In this document: positions 34,411 through 45,521 of the stretch, in pieces
Layout: each line of letters begins with the position of its first letter
Position numbering within the stretch: position 1 is the stretch's first letter
Assembly: GCA_911728435.2 (NCBI GenBank)
Contig: OU452201.1
Span: 8,122,001-8,186,000 of the forward strand
Direction of reading: 5' to 3'
Source: Apoderus coryli
Taxonomy: Eukaryota; Arthropoda; Insecta; Coleoptera; Attelabidae
Length of the DNA: 64,000 bases
The notes under the pieces: generated by a model
Seen by the model: only the letters and a program-made list of their open reading frames with translations
The model's database searches: none
What the model was told of the DNA's origin: nothing
Translations under genes and position numbers: made by a program

Positions 34411-35195
34411 TGGCAAACTTGTAATATTTTCATTCATCGGGTATGCAATACATTGATAATAATTAAGGAAAAATATTTCAGACGCCTGGAGATATAGAAG
34501 AAAAAATACAATCACAAATAAACAAAGCATTGAAGAGAAAAATACATCAGCATGTACAATCGTATCTTCTAGTACAAGGACCAATAAACAAAATTGGAAA
34601 TAGTTATATCGTAATTGACAAGTTACATTTTCATATTCGACATCAGTTTTAAAAGGCTTAGATATATTGTTCAAGTGTTTTTTATAATGTATAATAATAA
34701 ATAACAATTTTCTTTCAATAATACTGCTTTAATCTAATCACCTTCGCAATAGATATAATTATTATTGACTCAATAATAATACACTACAAGATATAATTAA
34801 ATTAAGAAAAGTTAGAAATGGTACCAAACAGCTTAAATCTTGCATTGAAAGAATGTAATTTCCAAGTAATAAAAAGTACCTTTTTCTACGACTGATTTAA
34901 TACTTTTGAATAAATTTAACATAATTTTTAGGCAAATATTTGTTTTTCGAAACTTACCCTTGTAGCCTATAAGCCTAAATACGATAAATTAGAAGTATTA
35001 AATTGACTAGGTGGTGTTAAACTATATTCACTATCACTGTTTATGTGTTTTGAAATTAGCGAAATACTTAATTATAATTATTATTAATTATAAATACCAA
35101 AACTGTCAATTTGGTGTTTGTATTTTCGGCGTTGCTATGGTGATTTTTCATGCCCGCCGCTACTTTTGTCATTACAATTGATTACACAATGAAAT

Positions 35196-35268
35196 TTTAT
35201 CCGTGCGTAATAATATTTCCCACTAGTTGCTAGGCAACTAGGGGGAAATATTATTACGCACGGATAAA
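35196..35268. repeat. Near-perfect hairpin inside copy B
   Basis: Arms run from TTTATCCGTGCGTAATAATA inward to CTAGTTGC and back through GCAACTAG to TTATTACGCACGGATAAA, 73 bases in all. Copy A has a shorter, less perfect version. Confidence 0.9.
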
Positions 35269-35348
35269 TGATAAACAGCATTACAATGTACTACATTGTC
35301 AAACCATGATTGAACATATAATAAAGGCATTTAAAGACAGTCGTAGAA

Positions 35349-35484
35349 AAAGTATAGTGTGAAACTCACATGAAATGACCATTTCCTACTCGTATGATTT
35401 GCAGCACTCGCCTGCGGCTCATGCTGCAAACGATCATACTCGTAGGAAATATATGTCATTTCATGTTCGTTGCACAATATACTA
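35349..35484. repeat. Terminal palindrome of copy B
   Basis: About 136 bases. Arms AGTATAGTGTG...ACATGAAATGACC and GTCATTTCATGT...CACAATATACT; GC-rich tip near CGCCTGCGGCTC. It is almost identical to 3855-3988. Confidence 0.9.
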
Positions 35485-35776
35485 TTGTAACCAATGAAAC
35501 GCTATTGTTGTATGGACATTCAATCTTATCGTTTGTAATAAAATCGAGATTCAATTTAATTATATGTATGAATTACAATCAAGGAATCACTATAATTGAA
35601 TTGTTCAATGGCATCCAATAATAAGTTGTATTTAAAAAAACAATGTCTTCTTATTATTTTCCAATAATAAGCGTTCGCTTGATTGAAATTTAACTATGTC
35701 CGAGGAATACTTAGTATAGCATATCATTGAATGAAATGGTGAATTTTTGAAAACACAATAGTGTTTTTTCCGTGCA

Positions 35777-38061
35777 ACAATAGCGCACATTACAATCAAT
35801 CTAAGGTCCACGAATATAATTAGGTTGATTTTCAATGCATTTAGATGAGCATCTCTGCACCTGGATTTTCTGTGTCCACGTCCATTATTTGTTAAATCAA
35901 CCAATTTTAATTAAATTTGCTTTACTATTAACGCAACTGCATATTGGATAATCAAAAATTGTTTTAAAAAACATTGAAATTAACTGTCAATTATGTTTTA
36001 CGGTAATTTAAATATTACAAAAATAATGCTATACATTTATTAACCCTATGTGCATTTGCCAAATCAGAATTTATTATTATTACAATTTGCATTAAAACTA
36101 TTAGGTACACAGTATGGAATAAGCTATACTCTATTTTATTTTTTAAAAACCGTTAGCGTTATATAAAATATACTCGCACTATATAAAATATATTTAAAAA
36201 CGGACATTTTTGCAAACTGTTTTATTGAATATACATCATGAATTAATGAAATTTGAATCGAAACGAACGTTAATATTTATTTACAAAATAAAAAGTTTAT
36301 AATATGCATAAAATGATTTACGATGCGTTTTTTAGAATATATTTATTACACAGGGGGTCATGTAGCAGTGATAATTTGTCACTAATTAATACAGATCAAA
36401 AATATTAAATATTTTAAAATATGAATATTCAAATTTTAAACATGTTTATATTCGTTTTTTCTGTTCGGCGTGTTTTGTTGTTACTCATATTTCCTGTTGA
36501 GTACTGCGATAGTACATTGTACCGCTCTATAGGGAGAGGCAAATACGTATAATTTGCCCAGAGATGAAGAAAGTATACCGGTGTTATTTTAATTGGAAAT
36601 AAAAGCTACGTTAGAATAGTTTTCTATTAAAATTACCTAATTATTTGGAATTACGCCCAGTTTAATACATGGGTTTACGGCATTGATTTAATCAGTTGAT
36701 TTAATACATAGGTTTGAAATTTTTCTGGTGTATCTGAAGAATTATAAGCATGTGTGAGGTAATTTTGTTCAAATCATGATAAACGATTTGTTTATCAACG
36801 CTTTTGGTGGATAATTTTTGATTTTAAGTTAATTCTTTGATTTGCTATAAAGTTTAAAAAAAAATGTGTAAAATATAACTTCTAATAGGTGGCGTGGCGG
36901 ATTTATGGTTTTGTCACGATGGATGACCTGTACCGCAATAGTCTGGTTATTTCTTGGCACCGCGTGGAAAATATAAAATACCAATTATGACAATAGTTTA
37001 TAATAATTGTCACGAATAATACCCGGGCCGAAAACAACAGTGTAACAAGAATAAATCTCTTTATCAAGTCTCAAACCAGGCAGGATGGATTTTGGCGGGC
37101 AACACACCGTATTATTATTATTCTATTTTGTGTCCCATACAACAGAGCAAATTGAAATGTTACAGGGCTTTATATCGTTGTCTTTTCGCTCTGTGTGTGT
37201 CCTCGGAAGATAAAGAGTCTATACAAGTATAAGTCTATATAGCTATACTAGACGGTATGCGGAAATGCGAATTTAAAAGCTCTATTATTTGTATGGGCGT
37301 ACGTATCAATATTAACTATAAACGTATAAAATTTATAATGTTGATATTTTCAAAAAAATAGACCCGAATTTAACAACTTGTTAGATCAATTGAATATCGA
37401 GAACTAAAACAAATAATGGAAAGTAGTTAGGTATCAGATGTTTTTAGACAGTTAATTACATTTATAATACATATCATAACTTATATACAATTAAACAAAA
37501 CTATTTTAGTCCTTTTAACATGGATAAATATATTGAAGCTCAAATAATTCTAATGATTAAGTTCAATTTTAATTTGCATTCATTTACTGTGACCGACACT
37601 TTTTGGAAACCACAAGAAAAATCTGAATCTATGATTCTAAATATAATATAGCATCCTTCAAATACATAGTCCATTTATATTCCTCCGGTAGGCCATGAGA
37701 GTAGGTACCGACATAGAGAGGAAACTCTAAAACGCAACACATTTTTATTAACAGTGATGTGTTATAGACACAACCTTACGTGTGCTTTAACAATATTTTT
37801 GTATCAAGAGAAATGAAAATGTGTTTTTTATTTAAGCTCTAAATCCAAAAAATATTTCCGGTACGCTAGTGGCCACCAAATGCAAAAGAGATCGTATTTA
37901 TTTGTGAAACCTTATTTAATAGCCCTCTAAAATCAAAAGCTAAACTGAGATTTGAGATGATATTAAAGATATCAGAGAAATTAAAAAACCAAAATGTTTA
38001 GAAAACATGAGGCTACAGTATGATTTCACCATGCCATCCGTTGGTGTTGCTAATGCTCCCT
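35777..38061. other. AT-rich non-coding stretch with a possible LTR-like patch
   Basis: Around 36900-37110 is a less AT-rich patch with GTGGAAAATATAAAATA, a later AATAAATCTC signal, and TTGGCGGGCAACACA, which loosely resembles the end of an LTR plus a primer-binding site. No second LTR or gag/pol was seen. The rest is empty. Confidence 0.3.
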
Positions 38062-38062
38062 A

Positions 38063-38117
38063 CAGGGTGTCTCCAATTTAACGTAAAAAAACTATTCTTA
38101 TTTTTGCACCCTGTATA
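38063..38117. mobile_element. Tiny deletion derivative with CAGGGTG/CACCCTG ends
   Basis: TACAGGGTGTCTCC and TTTGCACCCTGTA face each other with about 30 bases between. It is the smallest member of this end-motif family in the window. Confidence 0.5.
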
Positions 38118-38118
38118 A

Positions 38119-39918
38119 GCCTAAAACTGAAGTCTGATTAAAAAAATTCTATCACAGTGCAATTACCAAAGAAAAACGATACAGTTCAAAAAACTATTAA
38201 TCGGTTCGCGAGAAAATCAATTTTGAAATTGAGCATAATTTTCGGTTTTGCCTGCTAAGAAGACGGTGACAAAGCTGAAATATTTCTTGAGTAAACCATA
38301 TAACATTTTAGTAATTTACAGGAGACTATACAAATATTTCCCAACCTAAGCTAGATTGGATAATAACATTATGATTACACGATCTACCTAGAGGTAAATA
38401 AGATCCCACTTGCGTCATCTAGTTTGCTGGACAAATATAGGTTACACCGTAAACCTTCGGACAACGTTGAAATAACGTGGTGGTTTGTTTACATTTGCAT
38501 TGAATTAAGGAAGGGACTGCAGATATTAAATCATAATATTATTAGTTTGCTAGAGGGGAAGTATGAAAGATAAAGTAGATATATAGTTTACAACCATCTA
38601 TACACGTTTAGAGAATCAAATAATGAATTCCATGAAGGATATAATTACATTTGATAAAGTGGCGTTATTTGTACCGTTAGCACGCTACAATTTTCCAGCA
38701 TTTGTAAAGTGAAGAAGGTGAAGGGTTTAAACCTATTAAGAACACGCGATAGTGACATAAAATTAAAACACATTAGCCCCGTCTACGTTAATAATTATTT
38801 ATTATGGTCAAAGTAGTTTTAGTATGATTTTTGTACTACGATTTAGTAACAACGTTATGGAATAAATCAAATAATGCATTATTTTTACGATTATTGTATC
38901 TAATATAATATAGTGAGGCCAAAGGGCACACATAAATTTGATAGTATTTTAAGGAAACATTTTTAGAAAAAGCGCTTCCTTATATCAATTATACAGAGGC
39001 GAGCGTGTAGTAGATATACGTAATTGCATATGTTTTTCCTATGGAACACCCGGTATATTATAAATTAATAATAATAAATACATATTTGATAATTATAAAA
39101 TTAGGGTGAATTTTTTTTACCTGTAACCACTTTTATATACAAATTTTTCATGTTCCCGACTTTAGAATAACTGAAAGCAGTTACATGAAAACATGATTAT
39201 GCTTTACATTCTAAACACTAATTTGGGATGTTGGGTTGGGTTCTTATATCAGCACTGTTGACAACTTTATCTATTTTGGTAACTTTTTCTTTTCAAAAAG
39301 CGACGAGGCCAAACTACGCCGCTATAGTGAATTGTATTATGGCACTTTAACCCGATTTTGAAATACAATGCAGTTTTGATAAATCTGAACCACAATACAA
39401 TGAAAATATTACGAGTTTCTGAAATAATGATTTGCACCAGGAAACATAGTAACTCAAAAACAAGTAAAAACCATGTTAGAGTGTTACAGCTATAAAATTT
39501 CGGCATAACAAAGATTTATACTGGCACTTTTACAGCTTTCAAAAATGTATGTTTTATATTCCACTAATACCATTGGTAGTAAAATAGTAATGATGGCAAT
39601 AATAGCAGTCATATTTTATTTATTATTATATGCTTAATTGCTTGTATTAAATATATGATGATTCTGCTTACAAAGAAAACGAACACAGTAGTTATGAAAA
39701 ATTGTTAAAAGATTTGCAGATAAAAAGCGTACGTGGAAAATAAATGCAATGTTTTTTTCTTAGTGTAGTTGTACGTTTTTGATTTCTGTCTCCGCAACAA
39801 CTGTGTCGGTCTTTACAAAAACCCAGTTAATAACTCGACTGGAAGATGGATGATCAGTAAGAAGAGTCGCCAAGTATTTTAATATAAATAAATCAATTGT
39901 GGTCAAAATTAGTCAACT
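38119..39918. other. AT-rich non-coding stretch
   Basis: Nothing recognisable apart from GGAACACCCGGTAT near 39042, a lone transposon-end-like motif. Confidence 0.35.
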
Positions 39919-40587
39919 ATGGCAAGAATATCAGTCCGAGGTACCGATTTTCAAAATAAAGTGATCACAGGAGAACGAGACGACCAAATTCTAAACTATT
40001 TGCGAGAAAATTCATTTTCTACAGTAGTCGAAGCCATAGAGAGAACTGGTTTTCCGGATACTCGCTTTACGATATGCAGACGACAGAAAAACTCTGAATT
40101 GAAATGCCGAGCAAAAAAGCCCCGATTAGCAGAAGAACAAAAACAAGGCCGATTGATTTTTGCTCTCAAAGGATGAGGAATATTTGGAAAGGGTCAATTT
40201 TATCGACGAGAAAGATATTTCAATCGTCCTCAAATAGCCATAAACTAAAGGTTTATCGGCCACCTCGAAGTCGTTTTGATGAGTGATATATTCAGCAGAT
40301 CAACAGAGCAGGTCACTTTTGAATGAACATGTGGGGTTGGATGTTTTTTAGAGGCCTAGGTGTTTGCTGGCAAATTGAAGGACATAATTTTCCAACAAAA
40401 CAATTGTCCCATTCATACAGCAAAAAACATAGAGGTGCTACCCTGGCCATCCAACAGTCCCAACCTCAACCCCATCGAAAATCTTTGGGGTCGATTGGTC
40501 AGAATAATATACTAACATAATTGGATGCCCCAAAATGCGGAAAACCTCTTAACCGCCATCTTTAATTCTTGGGATTTGGAAAAATGA
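39919..40587 (+). pseudogene. Decayed Tc1-type transposase
   Basis: Fragments in shifted frames follow the order of a Tc1 protein. The N-terminal paired-like DNA-binding region is at 39919-40170. VNFIDEKDI contains the first catalytic Asp. Next come KVYRPPRSRFDE (40237-40280) and [20 protein letters not shown] (40323-40382). Finally [16 protein letters not shown] and [14 protein letters not shown] carry the third acidic residue (Glu of a DD34E triad). The stretch between the GH of WQIEGH and the second catalytic block is deleted. The expected QQDNCPIHT reads QQNNCPIHT, so the second Asp is lost. At least two frameshifts and several stops are present. Inverted ends were not found. The copy is dead. 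Confidence 0.85.
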
Positions 40588-43500
40588 AGCTTCCATTAGT
40601 TTTAATTTCTGTTTTCCTTGTTATACTCCAAAATAAAGTAATTTTCGTCCTTAGCAAGTATTTGTTCCACTACAGCTAAAAAATCCCGAACCTGGTCTAA
40701 CTATACATTTCAATATAGATATTATGGTATATTATGTACACTGAGAAAAATAAAACATTTGAACTGATTGTATCTGGAGATATATAGCAAGTTTCAAAAT
40801 CAATCGTTAGTTACTTTACGCTTAACATTTATGATTTACGTACAAGGTGATTTCGCGGGAATGAGATGTATTTTAGAGTTAAATTCAGATGTATAAAATA
40901 AGAAAAATAAATCAAACCGCTGAAATGTAGCATGAGGGTTTTATTTTGATCTGAGTAATTTGACCAATCCATTCACAAAATTGTAAACTTGGCAAGAGAT
41001 TGCAAAACACTAAACAAGTTGCACTCGGAAAGACTCTTTATTTTGTGCACATAGTATATAACCCTACTAGTTTCTTTTTAAAAAACCGTTGTCTTTGGAA
41101 TTTGCTTATATAAACTGGTTTTCGCCATTTTATTCTCAATAAAACTGTAGCATGGCATAATTGTGCTAAAAATTTATCATCAAATTCCCGTTAATAATAA
41201 ACAAGTAAAAATAATATGTCGAAAGACTTATAGCGTTAAACGATTTTGTCTTTTAATAGCATGTCGTTGTGCCGATGTAAATAAAAAAAAAAAAAGAGGA
41301 GTCGAGTAGAAAATATTTTAATTAATGCCAAACAAATTGACTGTCGTCGGGCGTTTTAAGGTGGTCTTTAGACTGTCAGCGTCCATATCGGGAATTTGTA
41401 ATTTGGAATGGGACGCAACTCCATGTTTTTAACATTAATATAGGTATATATAGCACACTTTATGCTTAATAAACACGAAATTCGATATGTCCTTGTTTTT
41501 TTTGCTTGATTATTAACACGTTTGACCTGACTCTGAGGGCAAATAATGGTCTATTATAAATGTTTGGTTAATCATTACAGACCGTATTTTCCCCATTTTT
41601 TTAGAAATATCTAAAACACTTCTATATGAACTTCCATCACTAACTGTTTTACGGTAGGCTAGGTAAATTAAATTTTTTTTAGAACTTTGACAAAAGATTA
41701 AAATAGTTCATACTAACCGAATGTGTTGCGTGATAACATATTTAAAACTGTTTTTAATTCAAAATTAAGGAGTAGTTCAAGACAGCTTGTTAAAAATGTA
41801 CTTAGCACCTTTAATGGTTTTGGAATCAAACTCTAGTAATATGATATTTATTTATTACAACATCAGGTGTTACAGCAATTATTGTCTGCTGACTGTTTAT
41901 GTAGATATTGGTCTATTTTGAAACAGAAAACAGCGAAGGAAAGTCATAACATGGGTAAATAGAATAGTAGAAATGACAACATGCACTTCACAAGTGCGTT
42001 TTATTGTTGTGAACTAAACTTTGAACTTGGGGTATTAAATTTTTATCGGTATAATTTCATTAGCATCTAAAATAAATTTATACCAGTTAAGCCATTTTCT
42101 TTTATGTGTGTAATGGTTTTTAAAATGTAATATAATATCTTACAGCTATGCTGTTGGTAATTTTACATTACTTGTACACGTAAAATTAAATATACCAAAT
42201 GCTCCAAAATTGGATTATTTTTGTATGATTATTATTTAGTCGTTAGTTTAAATTTACGTGACCTAGTTTGTAACACAGAAAATTCGGCACTAAAATAAGT
42301 GTTAAATCCAATTCCTAATTAAAAACTTTTTTTTAATTATAGAATAGTTAAATAAAATATACCATTTATTTGGTGACTTTTACAAAATTGTAAAATATAT
42401 ATACAATTAGAGAAAATCTTTATAATATTAGCCTGGCTCTTACAAGCCTCACACAATATATTTTCCCCAGTGTAAGCATGTCAAAATATGATTAGCTCAT
42501 TGAAGCAAGATTTGTTCAATATGTGTTAACATCCATGTTTATGTACAAACAGAACATTCCCATTTATTGCTCTAATAATTCATCATAGATAAGCTGCAGA
42601 CTTCGAATTTCCTGCTTTTAGAAATGAACATATATTGACTGCAAAATAATGACATGGTTTTATTAAATAACATCAAACAGTTAGCAAAGCACCATAGGTA
42701 GGTCTTTTATAGCGTATAGAATTGTGACTAAAAAAATTGGATACATTAATAAAAAATTGCATAGATTAATGGCTAATAATAATAAATTGCTTAGTTTCTG
42801 TCCATTTCTTCTTCTGTCCTTTTTTTGTACACTCTTCTTCAGCCGGTGTTTATAGTTTCCCATTTAACAGTTTCTTCGTGAAGATACTAGAGTATAATAT
42901 GTTCGACAACTAAATGAAACTTGAATATGTTTCTGAAGTATTCCGAGCCAAACAACAATAAATGTATCACATCTACGAAATATCAATAACTTCACACTTT
43001 AACCGTTGAGTATTTCCACAAATTAAGTGGGTAGAAGTTACTCATATAGATAACTTATGGATAACAAACAAATCATGTTTAATGCGTAATTCCAAACCAC
43101 GGTTACTACAAAAAAATCAAAACAAGAAACTTCTGTTATTGATTCGTTCTTTGTTAAAAGTTGTACTTAATGATATTTAGTTTCGTTGGAAAAATTCACA
43201 TGCTGTGAAAAAATTTACGGTGCATTGAAAGGTAAAGGTAAAGATAAAAAGGGGAGTATAAAAAATATAGATATATATTACTGTTTGCATGAAAACTTTC
43301 ATAAAGACGATCGTTTCACGTCAAATGCAAAAGTTTTCAAAGTAAGTTTTTATCTATTTTAAAGTCCATATTTCCAACACGTAAAAGTACATCCGTTTGA
43401 TATAGAGATCTAGATATTATTATTCCTATTCCGGATGACTGAAAATAAGATGTAATATTCCAAAACAGGAAATTAGTTATTGAGTTCAATATGTTGAAAT

Positions 43501-43862
43501 TGTTAAATAAATTTATTTTCAGAATCGTACCAATATAACCTGAATTCAGTGATATAAAATTTAAATTGTCTTATAACCCACACAAATCACAGAGAACACG
43601 AATAGATTATTCATATTTATTTACCTACTACTTGAATTTCTCTAAACTAAAGCAATACAGAAATACATTTAGTGTTGATAATATATACTGAGTTTATTTG
43701 ATGCGAAAAAGCGAAATTAAATTTTAATTTTACTATTTATTCACAAAACTTGTAAATCAATGCCAGTCGTGGTATTAGCCAGTGGATACATTGGCCTCCA
43801 AACTTATAGCATAACATTTGGTCTCACATTGAAAAATTCTAAATTCGCTTTCTTAATTTCTA
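40588..43862. other. AT-rich non-coding stretch
   Basis: No supported gene or element. The 42681-42863 minus frame is basic at its start but has no motif. Confidence 0.35.
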
Positions 43863-43882
43863 CATATATATATATATATATA
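43863..43882. repeat. (AT)n microsatellite
   Basis: Alternating TA run immediately before a TA-targeting transposon end, a typical landing site. Confidence 0.85.
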
Positions 43883-45519
43883 CAGGGTGTTCAGAAACTA
43901 ATTGACCAAACGAAAGCCATAAATTCTAGAACGGATTTCATGTCAAATAATGTGCAATAACTACCTCTTAAAACCCACTAAATTTCATTTGCATATCTCC
44001 ACCAGTTTCAGACCAATCAATAAATCTTCAGTTTTTAAGACAAACTTTAACTTTTTAGATACGGGGTTCTCAGAAAACGAAGCATTTGCGGACATGTGTT
44101 TATATAGCAAACTGTCATTATTTTTACAGAATTACACGGAAAAAACACTATTGTGTTTTCAAAAATTCACCATTTCATTCAATGATATGCTATATTAAGT
44201 ATTCCTCGGACATAGTTAAATTTCAATCAAGCGAACGCTTATTATTGGAAAATAATAAGAAGACATTGTTTTTTTAAATAAAACTTATTATTGGATGCCA
44301 TTGAACAATTCAATTATAGTGATTCCTTGATTGTAATTCATACATATAATTAAATTGAATCTCGATTTTATTACAAACGATAAGATTGAATGTCCATACA
44401 ACAATAGCGTTTCATTGGTTAGAAGGGTACTTTTTATTACTTGGAAATTACATTCTTTCAATGCAAGCTTTAAGCTGTTTGGTACCATTTCTAACTTTTC
44501 TTAATTTAATTATATCTTGTAGTGTATTATTATTGAGTCAATAATAATTATATCTATTGCGAAGTTGATTAGATTAAAGCAGTTTTATTGAAAGAAAATT
44601 GTTATTTATTAATACACATTATAAAAAACACTTGAACAATATATCTACGCCTTTTAAAACTGATGTCGTATATGAAAATGTAACTTGTCAATTACCATAT
44701 AACTATTTTCAATTTTGTTTATTACTATTAGAAATTTTTTACTCTTGGCGTTTTGCAATCAAATTAATCGAGAAATTAATAGTTTGCGTTCACTTTCAAC
44801 GTAAGATAACTTACTAACTTACCATTAAACACAGGTATTAATTGCTCCAAATCCCAACTTTTCAAAAGATCTTCCATTAAGTAGTGAGATCTGAGATCAG
44901 CCCGGCCGACAGGGGAAGTACAAAACCGAGGCACTATGATATATACCTACCACCACGCGCTTGCCTCGATACAGCTTGAACTTGTACCGATGCCAATAAG
45001 GTCCACACCAACAATAAGAATCATTGAATTCGGTACACTATAATTCAATGAATCCCTTATACATGAACTTAATAACTCATTATTGCCGGAAATATAAACT
45101 GAGCAAAACAAATAGAAGAGTTTTGAGGGAATAATATCTTTTTATTCGGTTAAAAAGAGCATTTAATATGGTTTCAATTCTCTTTATGATATTTAATAAG
45201 CGACATATATGATTGCAATAATATTAGGATCTAATAAAAATATATTGATAACCTACCGTTGATTGAAATATTCCCCTTAGCATTAACGCAACCAGTTGTA
45301 TTTTCCAAGTAAATGTACGTTTATTTAGATTTCAATAATTTGCCTATTATTTCCACAAAATCAAATCAATCATTATCTTAATGATGAGAAAATGCTTAGA
45401 TAATAGTTGTATTTAACTCAAAAGAAAAGAATCCAATAATAAGTCTGTAATTGGATATGCAATATATTTTTTTTCTGTGTACCTCCTGAAGTTTGTCGCA
45501 CTTATTTACTAACACCCTG
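43883..45519. mobile_element. Transposon V with CAGGGTGTT ends, interrupted by X copy 2
   Basis: The left end CAGGGTGTTCAGAAACTAAT begins after TA (43881-43882). The right end CTAACACCCTG stops before TA (45520-45521). About 250 bases of V lie left of X (43883-44134) and 38 bases right of it (45482-45519), so V without X was about 290 bp, a MITE. X therefore inserted into V. Non-coding. Confidence 0.75.
44135..45479 (-). mobile_element. DNA transposon X, copy 2 (nested in V)
   Basis: An inverted copy of 33409-35774, 1345 bp, with ends CACGGAAAAAACAC and TTTTTTTTCTGTG, both flanked by TA (44133-44134 and 45480-45481). It lacks the palindrome element B, giving an empty site. It also has a deletion that removes exon 2 of the SAM-like gene and the following region (bases equivalent to about 34245-34590). 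Exon 1 (minus, about 44823-44877) is intact. Confidence 0.85.
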
Positions 45520-45521
45520 TA

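Larger units (their letters stand above)
34881..35487 (+). mobile_element. Palindrome element, copy B, inserted in transposon X
   Basis: It begins TTTTTCTACGACTG and ends ATACTATTG. An inverted copy of the start motif lies at 35338-35351, closing a 471-bp segment with a near-perfect hairpin (35196-35268). A terminal palindrome follows at 35349-35484. The corresponding site in X copy 2 (about 44420-44430) lacks the element, which gives an empty site: GTACC and TAACCAATG flank it there with only CTTC between. Relative to copy A the 34881-35352 segment is inverted while the terminal palindrome is not. Copy B also has about 150 bases near 34955-35075 that copy A lacks. No protein is encoded. Confidence 0.85.
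33409..35774 (+). mobile_element. DNA transposon X, copy 1 (carries a nested insertion)
   Basis: The inverted ends are CACAGAAAAAAAATATATTG on the left and, read inward on the other strand, CACGGAAAAAACACTATTGTG on the right. Both ends are flanked by CA (33407-33408 and 35775-35776). The copy at 44135-45479 is flanked by TA on each side, so the target duplication appears to be 2 bp. Excluding the palindrome element B (34881-35487), copy 1 is about 1.76 kb. It encodes a two-exon SAM-like domain (34091-34410) and no recognisable transposase, so it is probably non-autonomous. Copy 2 lies inverted 10 kb away and is highly similar. Confidence 0.85.

Noticed and set aside
36900..37110. Solo LTR with primer-binding site
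   Set aside because: The TTGGCGGGCAACACA resemblance is loose, the LTR ends and target duplication are not visible, and there is no second copy in the window.
39919..40176. Intact gene for a short DNA-binding protein
   Set aside because: It is the first frame of a Tc1 transposase that continues in shifted frames through 40587 with a lost catalytic Asp.
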